The position numbers and the translations under genes were made by a program. Shown piece after piece: positions 55,215 to 64,000 of a stretch of DNA of 64,000 bases. The notes under the pieces are model-generated. The model had not been told where the DNA came from and ran no database searches. It was given only the letters and a program-made list of their open reading frames with translations. Numbering within the stretch: position 1 is the first letter of the stretch; each line of letters starts with the position of its first letter. The DNA lies in NCBI GenBank assembly GCA_943789475.1, contig CALSUG010000005.1:1-64000 (forward strand), in the 5' to 3' direction. The stretch is from an uncultured Alphaproteobacteria bacterium (GTDB taxonomy: Bacteria > Pseudomonadota > Alphaproteobacteria > Micavibrionales > UBA1664).

Positions 55215-55633
55215 TTACATTTGAACCTGTTCAAAAAACAGAAGATCACGCTCTTGTTTTATATGATTTTCTTTTATCGCGTGATGGATCCCAAAATATA
55301 AGTCATCAATCGGAACCTAATTTGGACGAACATAAAGAATTTGTTTTTAATCATCCTTATCGCGCATGGTATTTTGTGAAAAAAAATGATGAATATATAG
55401 GGAGTGTGAATGTTTTGGAAAGCAATACAATCGGGCTGTATATTCCATCTTCCGAAAATGATGCGATTAAAAAAGCGATTGAATTTGTAAAAGAAAATTA
55501 TGATCCTTTACCACCAATAAAATCGATTAGACAATCAAGATTTATAATAAACGTAGCCATTAATAATAAAGGTTTAGGTGACGTTATATCTGATCTTGGC
55601 GGTCAAGTGATCCAAACGACTTATTTGATTTAG
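55211..55633 (+). CDS. GNAT-like protein in Pse operon
   Basis: A 140-residue protein with a GNAT-like pattern: R-A-W-Y-F-V-K-K-N-D-E-Y-I-G-S-V-N-V-L-E, then N-T-I-G-L-Y-I-P and a helix, but no clear Q/R-x-x-G-x-G/A acetyl-CoA loop. It may be a divergent acetyltransferase using another acyl group, or a non-catalytic relative. Coupled by a four-base overlap with the preceding GNAT gene, and 11 bases before pseI, so it belongs to the same operon. Two acetyltransferase-like proteins in tandem could give differently acylated nonulosonates. Confidence 0.55.
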   Translation: MITFEPVQKTEDHALVLYDFLLSRDGSQNISHQSEPNLDEHKEFVFNHPYRAWYFVKKNDEYIGSVNVLESNTIGLYIPSSENDAIKKAIEFVKENYDPLPPIKSIRQSRFIINVAINNKGLGDVISDLGGQVIQTTYLI

Positions 55634-55644
55634 AGTAAAAAAAT

Positions 55645-56820
55645 ATGAGTAAAATTTTAGATGTTTTTAAAAATCCAGCTGCACCATGTTATGTGATTGC
55701 TGAACTGTCATGTAACCATAATGGGGATTATGACGAAGCTGTTAAAATTATGCATGCGGCAAAGGATGCGGGCGCGGATGCTATAAAGTTGCAAACCTAT
55801 ACAGCCGATACGATTTGCCGGAATTTCAAAACAAAGCCGGAAGGAACAATTTGGGAAGATCTTGATCTTTATGCGCTTTATCAAAAGGCATACACGCCAT
55901 GGGACTGGCAGTTGAAATTGGGAGAAGAGGCAAAACGCACAGGGATTGATATTTTATCATCTCCATTTGATGAAACAGCGGTTGATTTTTTGGTTGATGA
56001 ACTCAATGTTCCTGCGTTGAAAGTTGCATCGTTTGAAGCTGTAGACACAAAACTCCTCCAAAAAATGGCAAAGACAGGCTTACCGATTATCATGTCAAAC
56101 GGTATGACGACTTTCGCAGAAATGAAAGAATCAATTCAAATTTTGCGTGATGCAGGTTGTTCGGATTTATTGATGTTGCAATGTAATAGCGGATATCCCG
56201 CGGCGTTTGATGAGGCGAATTTAAATACAATGAAGGTGATGGCCGAAATGTTTGATGTGCCTGTTGGTGTATCCGATCACACTATGTTTGCGGATACTGA
56301 AAATTTTTCAACACCATTGGCGCATATCACGCCTGTTGAGGCGGTTAAAATGGGGGCGAAAGTTGTTGAAGTTCATTTAATGATGGATCGCGGCGAAAGC
56401 CGTGAATTGATGGAAAAAGGTGAGGGTGGTTTTGATTGGCCATTTTCACGTGAGCCGGATGAGTTGAAAAAAATGATCCATATGATCCGTGCGGTAGAAC
56501 GTGGTGAAGATGTTTCATACAAAACAGAGATTGAAAAGAAATGTGCAAATGACACGCATGGAACGGTTAATTTCACACCAACGGAAAAGGAAATGGCATC
56601 ACGTAATGTTCGCCCATCATTATGGATTGTGAATGATATTAAAAAAGGTGAATCATTCAAATTCGCGGCCGAAGCCGAAAATAAAGAGACGGGGAATTTT
56701 GATTCCATTCGTCCTGCGGGTGGTGTTGAAATTCGCTTTACGGATGTTGTTGAGGGGAAAGTCGCAACGCGTGATATTTTCGCGGGGACAGCGCTATCTT
56801 GGGATATGGTTGAATTCTAA
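55645..56820 (+). CDS. pseI: Pseudaminic acid synthase PseI (NeuB family)
   Basis: Condenses the 6-deoxy-diacetamido hexose with phosphoenolpyruvate to make pseudaminic acid. The 391-residue protein has the NeuB barrel (I-A-E-L-S-C-N-H-N-G, K-L-Q-T-Y-T-A-D-T, S-P-F-D, K-V-A-S-F-E) and a C-terminal SAF domain (about 325-391, with R-P-A-G-G-V-E-I). It is longer than the usual 340-350 because of an insertion around the D-H-T/E-V-H-L region (about 215-265). N-acetylneuraminate or legionaminate synthases are alternatives; the operon supports PseI. It directly abuts the glycosyltransferase gene. Confidence 0.88.
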   Translation: MSKILDVFKNPAAPCYVIAELSCNHNGDYDEAVKIMHAAKDAGADAIKLQTYTADTICRNFKTKPEGTIWEDLDLYALYQKAYTPWDWQLKLGEEAKRTGIDILSSPFDETAVDFLVDELNVPALKVASFEAVDTKLLQKMAKTGLPIIMSNGMTTFAEMKESIQILRDAGCSDLLMLQCNSGYPAAFDEANLNTMKVMAEMFDVPVGVSDHTMFADTENFSTPLAHITPVEAVKMGAKVVEVHLMMDRGESRELMEKGEGGFDWPFSREPDELKKMIHMIRAVERGEDVSYKTEIEKKCANDTHGTVNFTPTEKEMASRNVRPSLWIVNDIKKGESFKFAAEAENKETGNFDSIRPAGGVEIRFTDVVEGKVATRDIFAGTALSWDMVEF

Positions 56821-57939
56821 ATGACACAAATAAACCCCATTCATATTGTGATTAAATCACCATCCGGTGGGGTTTGGAACACGGCTCGTGAAACAGCTGT
56901 CGTATGGGCGAATGGTGGATATGATGTCCATTTGGTTTCTGCTTTAACACATGAAGTGCCCGTAATTGAAAATGTTAGAACATCTGCATTGTTAAATAAT
57001 GAACCTAAAGATCGTTTGTCGAAATTATGGGGATGCCTGCGTGGTGTGTTTCGGTTTTTAAAATCGGAAAAACCAAAACACCTTGTTGTTTATAGTCTTC
57101 CGCTATCTGTTTTTTTTGCGTTGTTAAAACCATTTTATAAATACCGTTTGAGTGTTGTAACTGACATGCATGCGTCGGCACATTTAAAATATGGTCGTCG
57201 CCTCAATAAAAAAAGATCGCTGGTTTTTAAAATTGTTTCGTTGATTACACACAATTCATTCTTTTACAAAATTGTGATGAAAATGGCGGATGATGTGATC
57301 GCGCATAACAATCATATGGTTGCGGATTTAGAAGACAATTTCGGATTGGATCAAAAAAAAGGAAAAGCGATTCCAGCTTTCATAGATCAGAAATATTTCG
57401 AAACAAATTTGTCGAAAAAACGTGATAAAAAAACAATTCTTTATGTTGGTCGTATGACAGATCAAAAAAATATTGAAGATCTGATAAGAGCATTTGAATT
57501 ACTCTCACGTAAAAACGGGGATGTGAAATTAAAGATGGTGGGTGATGGCCCGTTAAAAGATCGCTATAGAGCGATGACAAATAATCCAAATATTGAATTT
57601 TTAGGTGCACGTGATGACATAATTGATATTCATCATGAGGTGAATTGTGTGGTGCTGTGTTCCCATTACGAAGGAGTGTCTTTGGTGATGATGGAGGCGA
57701 CGGCAAATGGTGTGCCGATGATTGCCTATGATCATTTGTCTGGACCAGTTGAGTTTATTAAAGATGGAGAAAATGGTTTTCTTGTGCCGGCTTATGATAA
57801 AAAATTGTTCGTTGAGGCAATGGAAAAATCATTGGAGCATGAGTGGAGACCAAAACATATTCGTGAGATGGCAAAGGGGTTTCATACTGAATTGGTTAAA
57901 AACCAATATCTTTCCATGATCCGTGATATTCAACCATAA
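56821..57939 (+). CDS. Glycosyltransferase family 4
   Basis: A 372-residue GT-B enzyme with the N-terminal acceptor half and the C-terminal donor site: I-L-Y-V-G-R-M-T-D-Q-K-N, M-V-G-D-G-P-L, and the E-x7-E pattern in E-G-V-S-L-V-M-M-E-A-T-A-N-G. It presumably transfers a sugar from the locus onto a lipid-linked or protein acceptor. GT4 enzymes use nucleotide sugars such as UDP- or GDP-sugars; whether it uses CMP-Pse is not known. It begins at the base after pseI stops and ends 44 bp inside the convergent guanylyltransferase gene. Confidence 0.82.
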   Translation: MTQINPIHIVIKSPSGGVWNTARETAVVWANGGYDVHLVSALTHEVPVIENVRTSALLNNEPKDRLSKLWGCLRGVFRFLKSEKPKHLVVYSLPLSVFFALLKPFYKYRLSVVTDMHASAHLKYGRRLNKKRSLVFKIVSLITHNSFFYKIVMKMADDVIAHNNHMVADLEDNFGLDQKKGKAIPAFIDQKYFETNLSKKRDKKTILYVGRMTDQKNIEDLIRAFELLSRKNGDVKLKMVGDGPLKDRYRAMTNNPNIEFLGARDDIIDIHHEVNCVVLCSHYEGVSLVMMEATANGVPMIAYDHLSGPVEFIKDGENGFLVPAYDKKLFVEAMEKSLEHEWRPKHIREMAKGFHTELVKNQYLSMIRDIQP

Positions 57940-58591
57940 CGGCATTATCAACATTTTCCATTACGGCTTTGTCAAACGAGATTGATTGTGTGTTGATGTC
58001 AGGGGCATGCAGGGCAATTGCGATTTTAAACACATCGGGTAGGCCATAAAAAATACCCATATTCCAAAACATGTTTTTAGATTGCAGATATTCTTTAGCA
58101 GTTTTCTCATTGGGTTTCTCATGAAATTTAATCACTGTGCCAGAGAGAGCTGAATCGATATATCCGTAATTTGTTTCTGCATGTGTTGGGCGTTTTCCAA
58201 AAACGGTTAAGTGGTTTGGATCAGCAGATATAATCATTTTTTGAAATAAGGCATGATCGGAAATATCATGATCGCAGGGTAGGAATAGAAGAGGATGATA
58301 AGGATAATTCATCCCGACATAATTAATCGCCATGGCGATTGCGGGAGCTGTATTTTTACGCTCCGTTTCGTACAAAGTTTCAAGCGAATTGATATTTAAA
58401 TTTTTAATATGATTTTTGTAGTCAATATGGGTGATGATTATCGGATCGGTAAAATGTTCGCCAATACACCGTGCGGCAGTTTCTTCGATCATGGGTCTAT
58501 CACTGATTAAATTTTGAAATTGTTTGGGAGGGGTGAGTCCTAGACGCTCACCCGCGCCACCACATAATAAAACAGGAATGATTTTAGGCAT
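57896..58591 (-). CDS. Short mannose-1-phosphate guanylyltransferase-like protein
   Basis: A 231-residue nucleotidyltransferase. N-terminal V-L-L-C-G-G-A-G-E-R-L-x-P (nucleotide loop), F-L-P-C-D-H (metal site), N-Y-G-Y-I and F-H-E-K-P, then N-M-G-I-F, as in ManC. It stops right after S-W-K-D-I-G-F, where ManC enzymes continue (D-V-G-S-W) for 50 or more residues or into a cupin domain. It is therefore the catalytic core only, and may be truncated. It supplies GDP-mannose for gmd in the same block if active. ATG 58591 (MPKIIPVLL) is chosen over 58603. It overlaps convergent GT4 by 44 bp. Confidence 0.72.
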   Translation of the reverse strand: MPKIIPVLLCGGAGERLGLTPPKQFQNLISDRPMIEETAARCIGEHFTDPIIITHIDYKNHIKNLNINSLETLYETERKNTAPAIAMAINYVGMNYPYHPLLFLPCDHDISDHALFQKMIISADPNHLTVFGKRPTHAETNYGYIDSALSGTVIKFHEKPNEKTAKEYLQSKNMFWNMGIFYGLPDVFKIAIALHAPDINTQSISFDKAVMENVDNAVMVEYHGSWKDIGF

Positions 58592-59594
58592 TGATTTCGG
58601 CATCCATCATGTCCTTGATTAATTCACTGAATGATATTTCGGGTTTCCATTTCAAAATATTTTCGGCCTTTGTCGCATCACCACATAGAGAATGAACATC
58701 GTTAGGGCGATAAAATTCAGGGGAAACTGTTACGATTTTTTTACCTGTTTTTGAATTGATTCCAATTTCATCTAATCCATCATCTTCAAATATAATATTG
58801 ATATCAACATGCTTGAATGCTTGTATAACAAAATCACGAACGCTGTGTTGTTCACCAGTAGCAAGCACATAATCATCGGCAATGTCTTGCTGTAACATCA
58901 TCCACATGCCACGTACATAATCCCGCGCATGCCCCCAATCGCGTATGGCACCTAAATTTCCGAGTGCTAAATTTTTTTGATCGCCTTTGTGAATTTTAAC
59001 AACGGCCTTTGTTATTTTTCGTGTGACAAATTCCGCACCGCGGATGGGACTTTCATGATTAAATAAAATGCCACAACTTGCGTGTAGACCATAACTTTCA
59101 CGATAAATTTTGACCATGTGATGTGCATATGCCTTTGCCGCGGCATAGGGCGATGCTGGATTTAAAGGTGTATCTTCGTTTTGTGGTGAATGATCGGCAT
59201 TGCCAAAAATTTCGGATGTTGAGGCCTGATAAAATCGGGTATTTTTTAAATCTAAAATACGAATAGCTTCTAACAAACGAACTGTTCCAATGGCGTTTAC
59301 TTGCGCTGTATAATCGGGAAGGTCAAATGATAATCCGACATGACTTTGCCCCGCCAAATTGTAAATTTCATCAGGATTTATATTTTTCAAAATTCTAAAA
59401 ATTGCATTTGAGTCCGTGATATCACACACGACCGTTTCAAAATAATCTGTACCAATTAAGTGGTCAATATTTTGTGTGTTTGGCGTTGCGCTTGGTTGTT
59501 GTAATCCGATCACGCGATAATTTTTATCGAGTAAAAATTCGGATAAATACGCGCCATCTTGTCCCGTGATGCCTGTGATTAATGCTGTCTTCAT
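58584..59594 (-). CDS. gmd: GDP-mannose 4,6-dehydratase
   Basis: Converts GDP-mannose to GDP-4-keto-6-deoxymannose. The 336-residue extended SDR has [11 protein letters not shown] at about 7-17, the catalytic Y-A-A-A-K, and the family pattern [22 protein letters not shown] 59594 begins at the Rossmann strand and overlaps the fcl stop by four bases (ATGA). Together with fcl it makes GDP-L-fucose or a related 6-deoxy sugar. Confidence 0.92.
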   Translation of the reverse strand: MKTALITGITGQDGAYLSEFLLDKNYRVIGLQQPSATPNTQNIDHLIGTDYFETVVCDITDSNAIFRILKNINPDEIYNLAGQSHVGLSFDLPDYTAQVNAIGTVRLLEAIRILDLKNTRFYQASTSEIFGNADHSPQNEDTPLNPASPYAAAKAYAHHMVKIYRESYGLHASCGILFNHESPIRGAEFVTRKITKAVVKIHKGDQKNLALGNLGAIRDWGHARDYVRGMWMMLQQDIADDYVLATGEQHSVRDFVIQAFKHVDINIIFEDDGLDEIGINSKTGKKIVTVSPEFYRPNDVHSLCGDATKAENILKWKPEISFSELIKDMMDAEINA

Positions 59595-60520
59595 TTTATG
59601 CCTTTGAGCGTATCGGTTGATTGATACCATTTATAAAAATCATTTAGTCCATCCTCTAATTCAATTTTATGTTTCCATCCAAGATTATGAATTTTCGAAC
59701 AATCGAGAAGTTTACGTGGTGCTCCATCGGGTTGTGATGTATCGAAAACTAAACTACCTTCATACCCAATAACGCTACAAATTGTCTTTGCAAAATCGGC
59801 GATAGATATTTCTTCACCCGTACCAATATTGATGGGGTCGTTGTCTTTGTAATTTTGAGAAATAAAAACAAGCGCATCGGCAAGATCATCAACATACATA
59901 AAGTCACGCATTGGCGCACCGCTTCCCCATATAGTTACATTTGGACCGTTATTGATTTTTGCGTCATGAATACGGTGGAGGAGGGCTGCGGGTACATGTG
60001 AATTTTGGGGGTGAAAATTATCATATGAACCGTAAAGATTGGTTGGTAAAACCGAAATGTAATTTCGCCCGTATTGTCGGTTGTATGATTGACACATTTC
60101 TATCCCTGCCAATTTGGCCATGGCATAGGGCGCATTTGTTGGTTCTAATACGCCACTCATTAAATCATTTTCATTCATCGGTTGGGCACAATGTTTTGGG
60201 TATATGCATGATGATCCAAGGAATATAATGTTGTTTACATCCACCAAATGACATCCGTGAATAATGTTATTTTGGATAGATAAATTATCGAATATAAAAT
60301 CGGCAGGGTAGTTGTTGTTTGCATGAATACCACCGACTTTGGCCGCGGTCATAAAAACAAGATCGGGTTTATTATCTTTTATCCATTGATATGTTTTTGA
60401 TTGATCGCGCAGATCAAAATCGGATGTTAGAATTTCGCGGTTATCATTTTTTAAACGGTGGTCGATCGCACGTCCAACCATGCCATTATGTCCGGCGATC
60501 CAAATGCGTTTATTCGCCAT
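59591..60520 (-). CDS. fcl: GDP-L-fucose synthase
   Basis: Epimerises and reduces the gmd product to GDP-L-fucose. The 309-residue SDR starts [12 protein letters not shown] (family G-H-x-G-M-V-G) and has S-S-C-I-Y-P, Y-A-M-A-K, and [19 protein letters not shown]. Coupled to gmd by a four-base overlap and to galE upstream by 11 bp, so the four minus-strand genes form one unit. Confidence 0.93.
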   Translation of the reverse strand: MANKRIWIAGHNGMVGRAIDHRLKNDNREILTSDFDLRDQSKTYQWIKDNKPDLVFMTAAKVGGIHANNNYPADFIFDNLSIQNNIIHGCHLVDVNNIIFLGSSCIYPKHCAQPMNENDLMSGVLEPTNAPYAMAKLAGIEMCQSYNRQYGRNYISVLPTNLYGSYDNFHPQNSHVPAALLHRIHDAKINNGPNVTIWGSGAPMRDFMYVDDLADALVFISQNYKDNDPINIGTGEEISIADFAKTICSVIGYEGSLVFDTSQPDGAPRKLLDCSKIHNLGWKHKIELEDGLNDFYKWYQSTDTLKGIK

Positions 60521-61523
60521 TGTGGTTATTCACCCAATTCCAACTATCTACGCATGCCGTTCCAATGGTGCGTTTTGCGTTCCATCCTAGTTCAGATTTT
60601 ATCTTTGATACATCGGCATATGATTGTGCAATATCGCCATCACGGCGTGGTGCAATTTTATACGCAATGGATTTTTCTGATATTTTTTCATACATAGTGA
60701 TGAGTTCCATAACCGTGGAACCAGTTCCCGTACCTAAATTATAAATATGAGTTCCCGATTTATCGGATAGTTGTTTTAAACATTCAATATGTCCTTCGGC
60801 CAAGTCCATCACATGAATGAAATCACGCATGCCTGTTCCATCATGTGTATCGTAATCATCGCCAAAAATTGAAATTTGTTCCATCTCGCCCTTTGCGACT
60901 TTTGCAATGAGTGGGAAGATATTACTTGGCGGTTGCAATGGATCTTCACCAATAAGGCCACTCTCATGTGCGCCAATGGGGTTAAAATAACGCAAAATTG
61001 TACATGAAAGTTCAGGATGACTGGCAGTGTAATCTTGTAATGTTAATTCCATCATATGTTTTGTGCGACCATATGGATTGGTGACATCACCTGTTGGCAT
61101 GTCTTCTGTATTAGGGACAGGATTGTCATTCCCATACACATTGGCAGATGATGAAAAAATAAGCGTGTTACATTGTGCTTCTTCCATGGCTTGGAGCAAC
61201 GTAATCGTTCCATTGATATTGTTATCAAAATATTTTAGCGGTTGTTCAATCGATTCACCTACAGCCTTGAGGGCGGCAAAATGAATGACACCTTTTATAT
61301 CATGATCCTCAAAAATTTTATTCAATGTATCGCGTTCACGAACGTCGCCTTCGATAAAATCAATGGGTTCATTTTTTATGCGTTTGATACGATCGAAAAC
61401 AGATGCCCTGGATGCGCATAAGTTATCCAAAATGATTGGGTGATATCCTGCCTCGATCAGGCTAATGCATGTGTGCGATCCGATATAACCTAAACCGCCA
61501 GTGACCAATATTTTGTTTGTCAT
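60510..61523 (-). CDS. galE: UDP-glucose 4-epimerase
   Basis: Interconverts UDP-glucose and UDP-galactose, or the GlcNAc forms. The 337-residue SDR has [31 protein letters not shown] and [15 protein letters not shown], all classic GalE. ATG 61523 puts the Rossmann strand at the start. It heads the minus-strand galE-fcl-gmd-guanylyltransferase block. Confidence 0.94.
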   Translation of the reverse strand: MTNKILVTGGLGYIGSHTCISLIEAGYHPIILDNLCASRASVFDRIKRIKNEPIDFIEGDVRERDTLNKIFEDHDIKGVIHFAALKAVGESIEQPLKYFDNNINGTITLLQAMEEAQCNTLIFSSSANVYGNDNPVPNTEDMPTGDVTNPYGRTKHMMELTLQDYTASHPELSCTILRYFNPIGAHESGLIGEDPLQPPSNIFPLIAKVAKGEMEQISIFGDDYDTHDGTGMRDFIHVMDLAEGHIECLKQLSDKSGTHIYNLGTGTGSTVMELITMYEKISEKSIAYKIAPRRDGDIAQSYADVSKIKSELGWNAKRTIGTACVDSWNWVNNHNGE

Positions 61524-61588
61524 GACACGTATCCTACCCTGAACAATTTGACTATCCAAGAGGATATAACCCCGTTATTATATTTTTC

Positions 61589-62563
61589 ATGAAAATATGT
61601 GTAACAGGCGCCGCAGGCTTTATTGGATTTTATGTATCAAATGCGTTAATGGCGCGTGGTGATACTGTTGTTGGATTGGATAATTTGAATGATTATTATG
61701 ATGTGACGTTAAAACATGATCGCCTTGCGATGTTGAAGGGAAATAATGCATTTTCTTTTCATGAGGTCGATTTGGCAGATAAAGAAAAAGTTGATGGAAT
61801 TTTCACGGAAGAAAAATTTGACCGCGTTATTCATTTGGCCGCGCAAGCAGGGGTTCGCTATTCGATCGAAAATCCATATGCGTATATTCAAAGTAATATT
61901 GTAGGGCATTTGAATATTTTAGAGGCCTGCCGCCACAGCGATACAATTCAGAATTTAGCTTATGCATCCTCTTCGTCCGTTTATGGGATGAATGAAAATA
62001 AACCATTTAAGACAAGTGATTTTGTTGATAACCCTATATCGCTCTATGCAGCGACAAAAAAATCGGATGAATTGATGAGTTATTGCTACTCTCACCTTTA
62101 TGATATTCCGATGAGTGGTTTACGATTTTTTACGGTCTATGGTCCTTGGGGACGTCCTGATATGGCATATTTTTCTTTCACAAAAGATATATTAGAGGGT
62201 AAAACGATTAAAGTTTTCAATCATGGGAAAATGCGTCGTGATTTCACCTATATTGATGACATCGTGGCGGGTGTGATTGCCGCATCTGATAATCCACCAG
62301 AGAAGGATGAGAAAGGCGTTGCACATCGCGTTTATAATTTGGGTAATAATCAATCTGAAACCTTGATGGATTTTATCTCAACAATTGAAAACGCGTTAGG
62401 CCAAGAGGCTGATAAAGAAATGTTACCAATGCAACCGGGGGATGTTGTTGAAACATATGCGGATATATCGGAAAGTAAAAAATATTTAAATTACAATCCA
62501 GTAACTCCAATTTCTAAAGGAATGCCTGAGTTTGTAAAGTGGTATAAAGGTTATTATTCATGA
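61589..62563 (+). CDS. NAD-dependent epimerase, UDP-glucuronate 4-epimerase-like
   Basis: A 324-residue extended SDR with V-T-G-A-A-G-F-I-G-F-Y-V, the loop G-L-D-N-L-N-D-Y-Y-D-V-x-L-K typical of UDP-glucuronate epimerases, A-S-S-S-S-V-Y-G, Y-A-A-T-K-K-S, and R-F-F-T-V-Y-G-P-W-G-R-P-D-M-A. It likely makes UDP-galacturonate, adding an acidic sugar to the glycan. It overlaps the DUF502 gene by four bases, so the two are co-expressed. Divergent from galE by 65 bp. Confidence 0.88.
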   Translation: MKICVTGAAGFIGFYVSNALMARGDTVVGLDNLNDYYDVTLKHDRLAMLKGNNAFSFHEVDLADKEKVDGIFTEEKFDRVIHLAAQAGVRYSIENPYAYIQSNIVGHLNILEACRHSDTIQNLAYASSSSVYGMNENKPFKTSDFVDNPISLYAATKKSDELMSYCYSHLYDIPMSGLRFFTVYGPWGRPDMAYFSFTKDILEGKTIKVFNHGKMRRDFTYIDDIVAGVIAASDNPPEKDEKGVAHRVYNLGNNQSETLMDFISTIENALGQEADKEMLPMQPGDVVETYADISESKKYLNYNPVTPISKGMPEFVKWYKGYYS

Positions 62564-63228
62564 GCAAAAATAAAATAAAAAAAGCACAAACCGTTGTAAA
62601 ACGATCATTCCTTGCAAGGTTGAGAGGATATTTAATTGCGGGTGTTTTGGTAATTGCACCTATTACAATTACGGCGTGGTTAACAATTACCATTGTTAAT
62701 TTTGTTGATAACCGTGTCGAAAAATTAATTCCGCCTTCGTATAATCCTGAAACATATTTGCCATTTTCATTGCCTGGTTTGGGATTTGTTATCGCGATTA
62801 TTTTTTTAATTCTTGTGGGAATGTTGACGGCCAATTTTATGGGGCGTTTTTTCCTGCGCATTGGTGAGCGTGTTTTGGATCGTTTACCTGTTGTACGATC
62901 GTTGTATGGTGCAACAAAACAAATTTTTGAAACGGTTTTTGCGAACCAATCCGAGGCTTTTCGCGAGGTTGTAATGGTTGAATACCCACGCAAGGGCATG
63001 TGGGTGATTGGTTTTTTAACTGGACGTACAAAAGGCGAGGTGCAGAAGAAAACGGCATCGGATACGGTTAATATTTTTGTACCAACAACGCCCAATCCCA
63101 CGTCTGGTTTTCTTCTTTTTGTACCAAAAAAGGATGTACAAAAAATGGATATGAGTGTGGAAGAGGGGATAAAGCTTGTCGTGTCCGCCGGTATCGTTAC
63201 CCCTGATATGGCAAAGAAGAAAAAATAA
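62560..63228 (+). CDS. DUF502 family membrane protein
   Basis: A 222-residue protein with two hydrophobic helices (about 22-47 and 70-93), then the family segment P-V-V-R-S-L-Y-G-A-T-K-Q-I-F-E and a soluble C-terminal domain with V-P-T-T-P-N-P-T-S-G-F-L-L-F-V-P. The function of DUF502 is unknown. A basic N-terminus (K-K-A-Q-T-V-V-K-R-S-F) suits a cytoplasmic face. It starts inside the epimerase stop (ATGA) and may be carried by that transcript while not being part of glycan synthesis. Confidence 0.85.
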   Translation: MSKNKIKKAQTVVKRSFLARLRGYLIAGVLVIAPITITAWLTITIVNFVDNRVEKLIPPSYNPETYLPFSLPGLGFVIAIIFLILVGMLTANFMGRFFLRIGERVLDRLPVVRSLYGATKQIFETVFANQSEAFREVVMVEYPRKGMWVIGFLTGRTKGEVQKKTASDTVNIFVPTTPNPTSGFLLFVPKKDVQKMDMSVEEGIKLVVSAGIVTPDMAKKKK

Positions 63229-63230
63229 AT

Positions 63231-64000
63231 TTAAGACGCGTTTGCTATATCGTATTGATCCAATTTTTGTTGTAAAATACGGATTGAAATACCTAAAATT
63301 TTTGCCGCTTCACCTTGATTTCCTAGACATTGATCCATTGTATTGAGGATCGCCGTGCGTTCCATATCGGCCAACATTCCACCTTGTGGTTCTTGTTCTT
63401 CCTCGACTATGGGGGTGTCCGACAGGTGAATAGCATTAGCCTCAATTTCGGCTTCCATTGAAATGAGGATTGCGCGATGCATTGCATTTTCCAATTCACG
63501 CACGTTACCACGCCATTTTGATCCTTGGATTTTTTCGGCGGCTTCCTCACTGATTTTCTTTTTCGGCATGCCGTTGATTTCGGCATATTTGTCGATAAAA
63601 AATTGTGCCAACGTTAGAATATCAGCAGGGCGTTCACGCAATGCGGGAAGATCAAGATTAACAACATTTAAACGGAAATATAAATCTTCGCGGAATTCAC
63701 CTTTATTCACGCTTTCTTGCATATCACGGTTTGATGTTGCGATAACGCGAACATCCACTTTTACAGGTGCTTTACCACCAACGCGGTCAATCACACGTTC
63801 TTGCAATGCACGTAACATTTTTGCCTGTAGTGAGGGATGCATTTCAGATATTTCATCCAAAAGAATTGTTCCGCCGTTGGCTTCTTCAAATTTACCCAAT
63901 TTTTTGGCAACGGCACCCGTAAAGGCACCTTTTTCATGGCCAAATAATTCAGATTCCAAAAGGTTTTCAGGGATAGCAGCACAGTTTAAGGCAATGAATG
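63231..64000 (-). CDS. Sigma-54-dependent transcriptional activator (FlbD/NtrC type), partial
   Basis: The 3' part of a gene that runs off the right edge. Visible: the AAA+ domain from [21 protein letters not shown] (sigma-54 contact loop) through L-L-D-E-I-S-E-M (Walker B), R-V-I-A-T-S-N-R-D (sensor I) and R-E-L-E-N-A (sensor II). A Fis-type helix-turn-helix ends it: [20 protein letters not shown]. The short C-terminus resembles FlbD, the flagellar activator of alphaproteobacteria. The promoter targets and any receiver domain are outside the window. Convergent with DUF502. Confidence 0.85.
   Translation of the reverse strand, partial: FIALNCAAIPENLLESELFGHEKGAFTGAVAKKLGKFEEANGGTILLDEISEMHPSLQAKMLRALQERVIDRVGGKAPVKVDVRVIATSNRDMQESVNKGEFREDLYFRLNVVNLDLPALRERPADILTLAQFFIDKYAEINGMPKKKISEEAAEKIQGSKWRGNVRELENAMHRAILISMEAEIEANAIHLSDTPIVEEEQEPQGGMLADMERTAILNTMDQCLGNQGEAAKILGISIRILQQKLDQYDIANAS

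Noticed and set aside
56821-57939. GT4 gene considered as the missing PseG
   Set aside because: PseG is also a GT-B fold, but this protein carries the E-x7-E and G-D-G-P motifs of GT4 enzymes and is about 90 residues longer than PseG.
61524-61588. Sigma-70 promoter between galE and the epimerase gene
   Set aside because: A TTGACT is present at 61548 but the nearest -10-like boxes are spaced 11 or 22 bases away, so I do not call a promoter.
62514-63101. 195-codon open frame antisense to the DUF502 gene
   Set aside because: The plus-strand DUF502 protein has family motifs and is coupled to the epimerase gene; the antisense frame has none.

Overview
The window is AT-rich, densely packed chromosomal DNA. 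It most resembles a flagellated, free-living alphaproteobacterium. Supporting signs are a bolA gene divergent from a J-domain gene, comF next to an NDUFAF5-type methyltransferase gene, an RHH_4-type ribbon-helix-helix protein, an alphaproteobacterial-style UbiH, pyruvate phosphate dikinase, FlhA, and a FlbD/NtrC-type activator at the right edge. I cannot name a genus. I saw no rRNA, tRNA, insertion sequence or CRISPR array, and no gene-free stretch reaches 300 bases.

Left part (1-2.8 kb): a secreted hypothetical protein, then a four-gene plus-strand cluster. The cluster encodes a small Cys/Met-rich exported protein, a MerP-like HMA protein, an outer-membrane barrel and a MerT-like membrane protein, so it looks like a compact metal-handling system. 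From 2.8 to 42 kb lies mostly housekeeping: thiN, ydfG, gltX, nadE, sodB, yajC-secD-secF, pcm-nlpD, mgtE, flhA, bolA, a J-domain gene, sufE, clpX, ppdK, ygfZ, adenosine kinase, pth, ychF, ilvE, an orphan OmpR-type regulator, rdgB, a glutaredoxin, a UbiH-like monooxygenase, comF and lipB. Small hypothetical and secreted proteins are scattered among them. A eukaryote-like class I phosphodiesterase homologue (9.1-10.1 kb) stands out.

Right part (42-62.6 kb): a surface-glycan locus of about 20 kb. It starts with a PglK-type ABC flippase and two methyltransferases. A minus-strand block follows, with a HisH glutaminase, a fused HisF/N-sugar amidotransferase, a capsule-like glycosyltransferase, and an MDR plus Gfo/Idh oxidoreductase pair. 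Divergent from hisH is a tightly coupled plus-strand operon: pseB, pseC, pseF, two GNAT acetyltransferases, pseI and a GT4 glycosyltransferase. A minus-strand nucleotide-sugar block then holds a guanylyltransferase, gmd, fcl and galE, and a UDP-glucuronate-epimerase-like gene and a DUF502 membrane protein follow.

Together these genes suggest synthesis of CMP-pseudaminic acid, possibly converted to an acetamidino form by the HisH plus HisF-amidotransferase pair, together with GDP-L-fucose. These sugars would be assembled and flipped onto a lipid-linked glycan or onto flagellin. The pathway has one visible gap: no PseG (UDP-sugar hydrolase) is present in the window.
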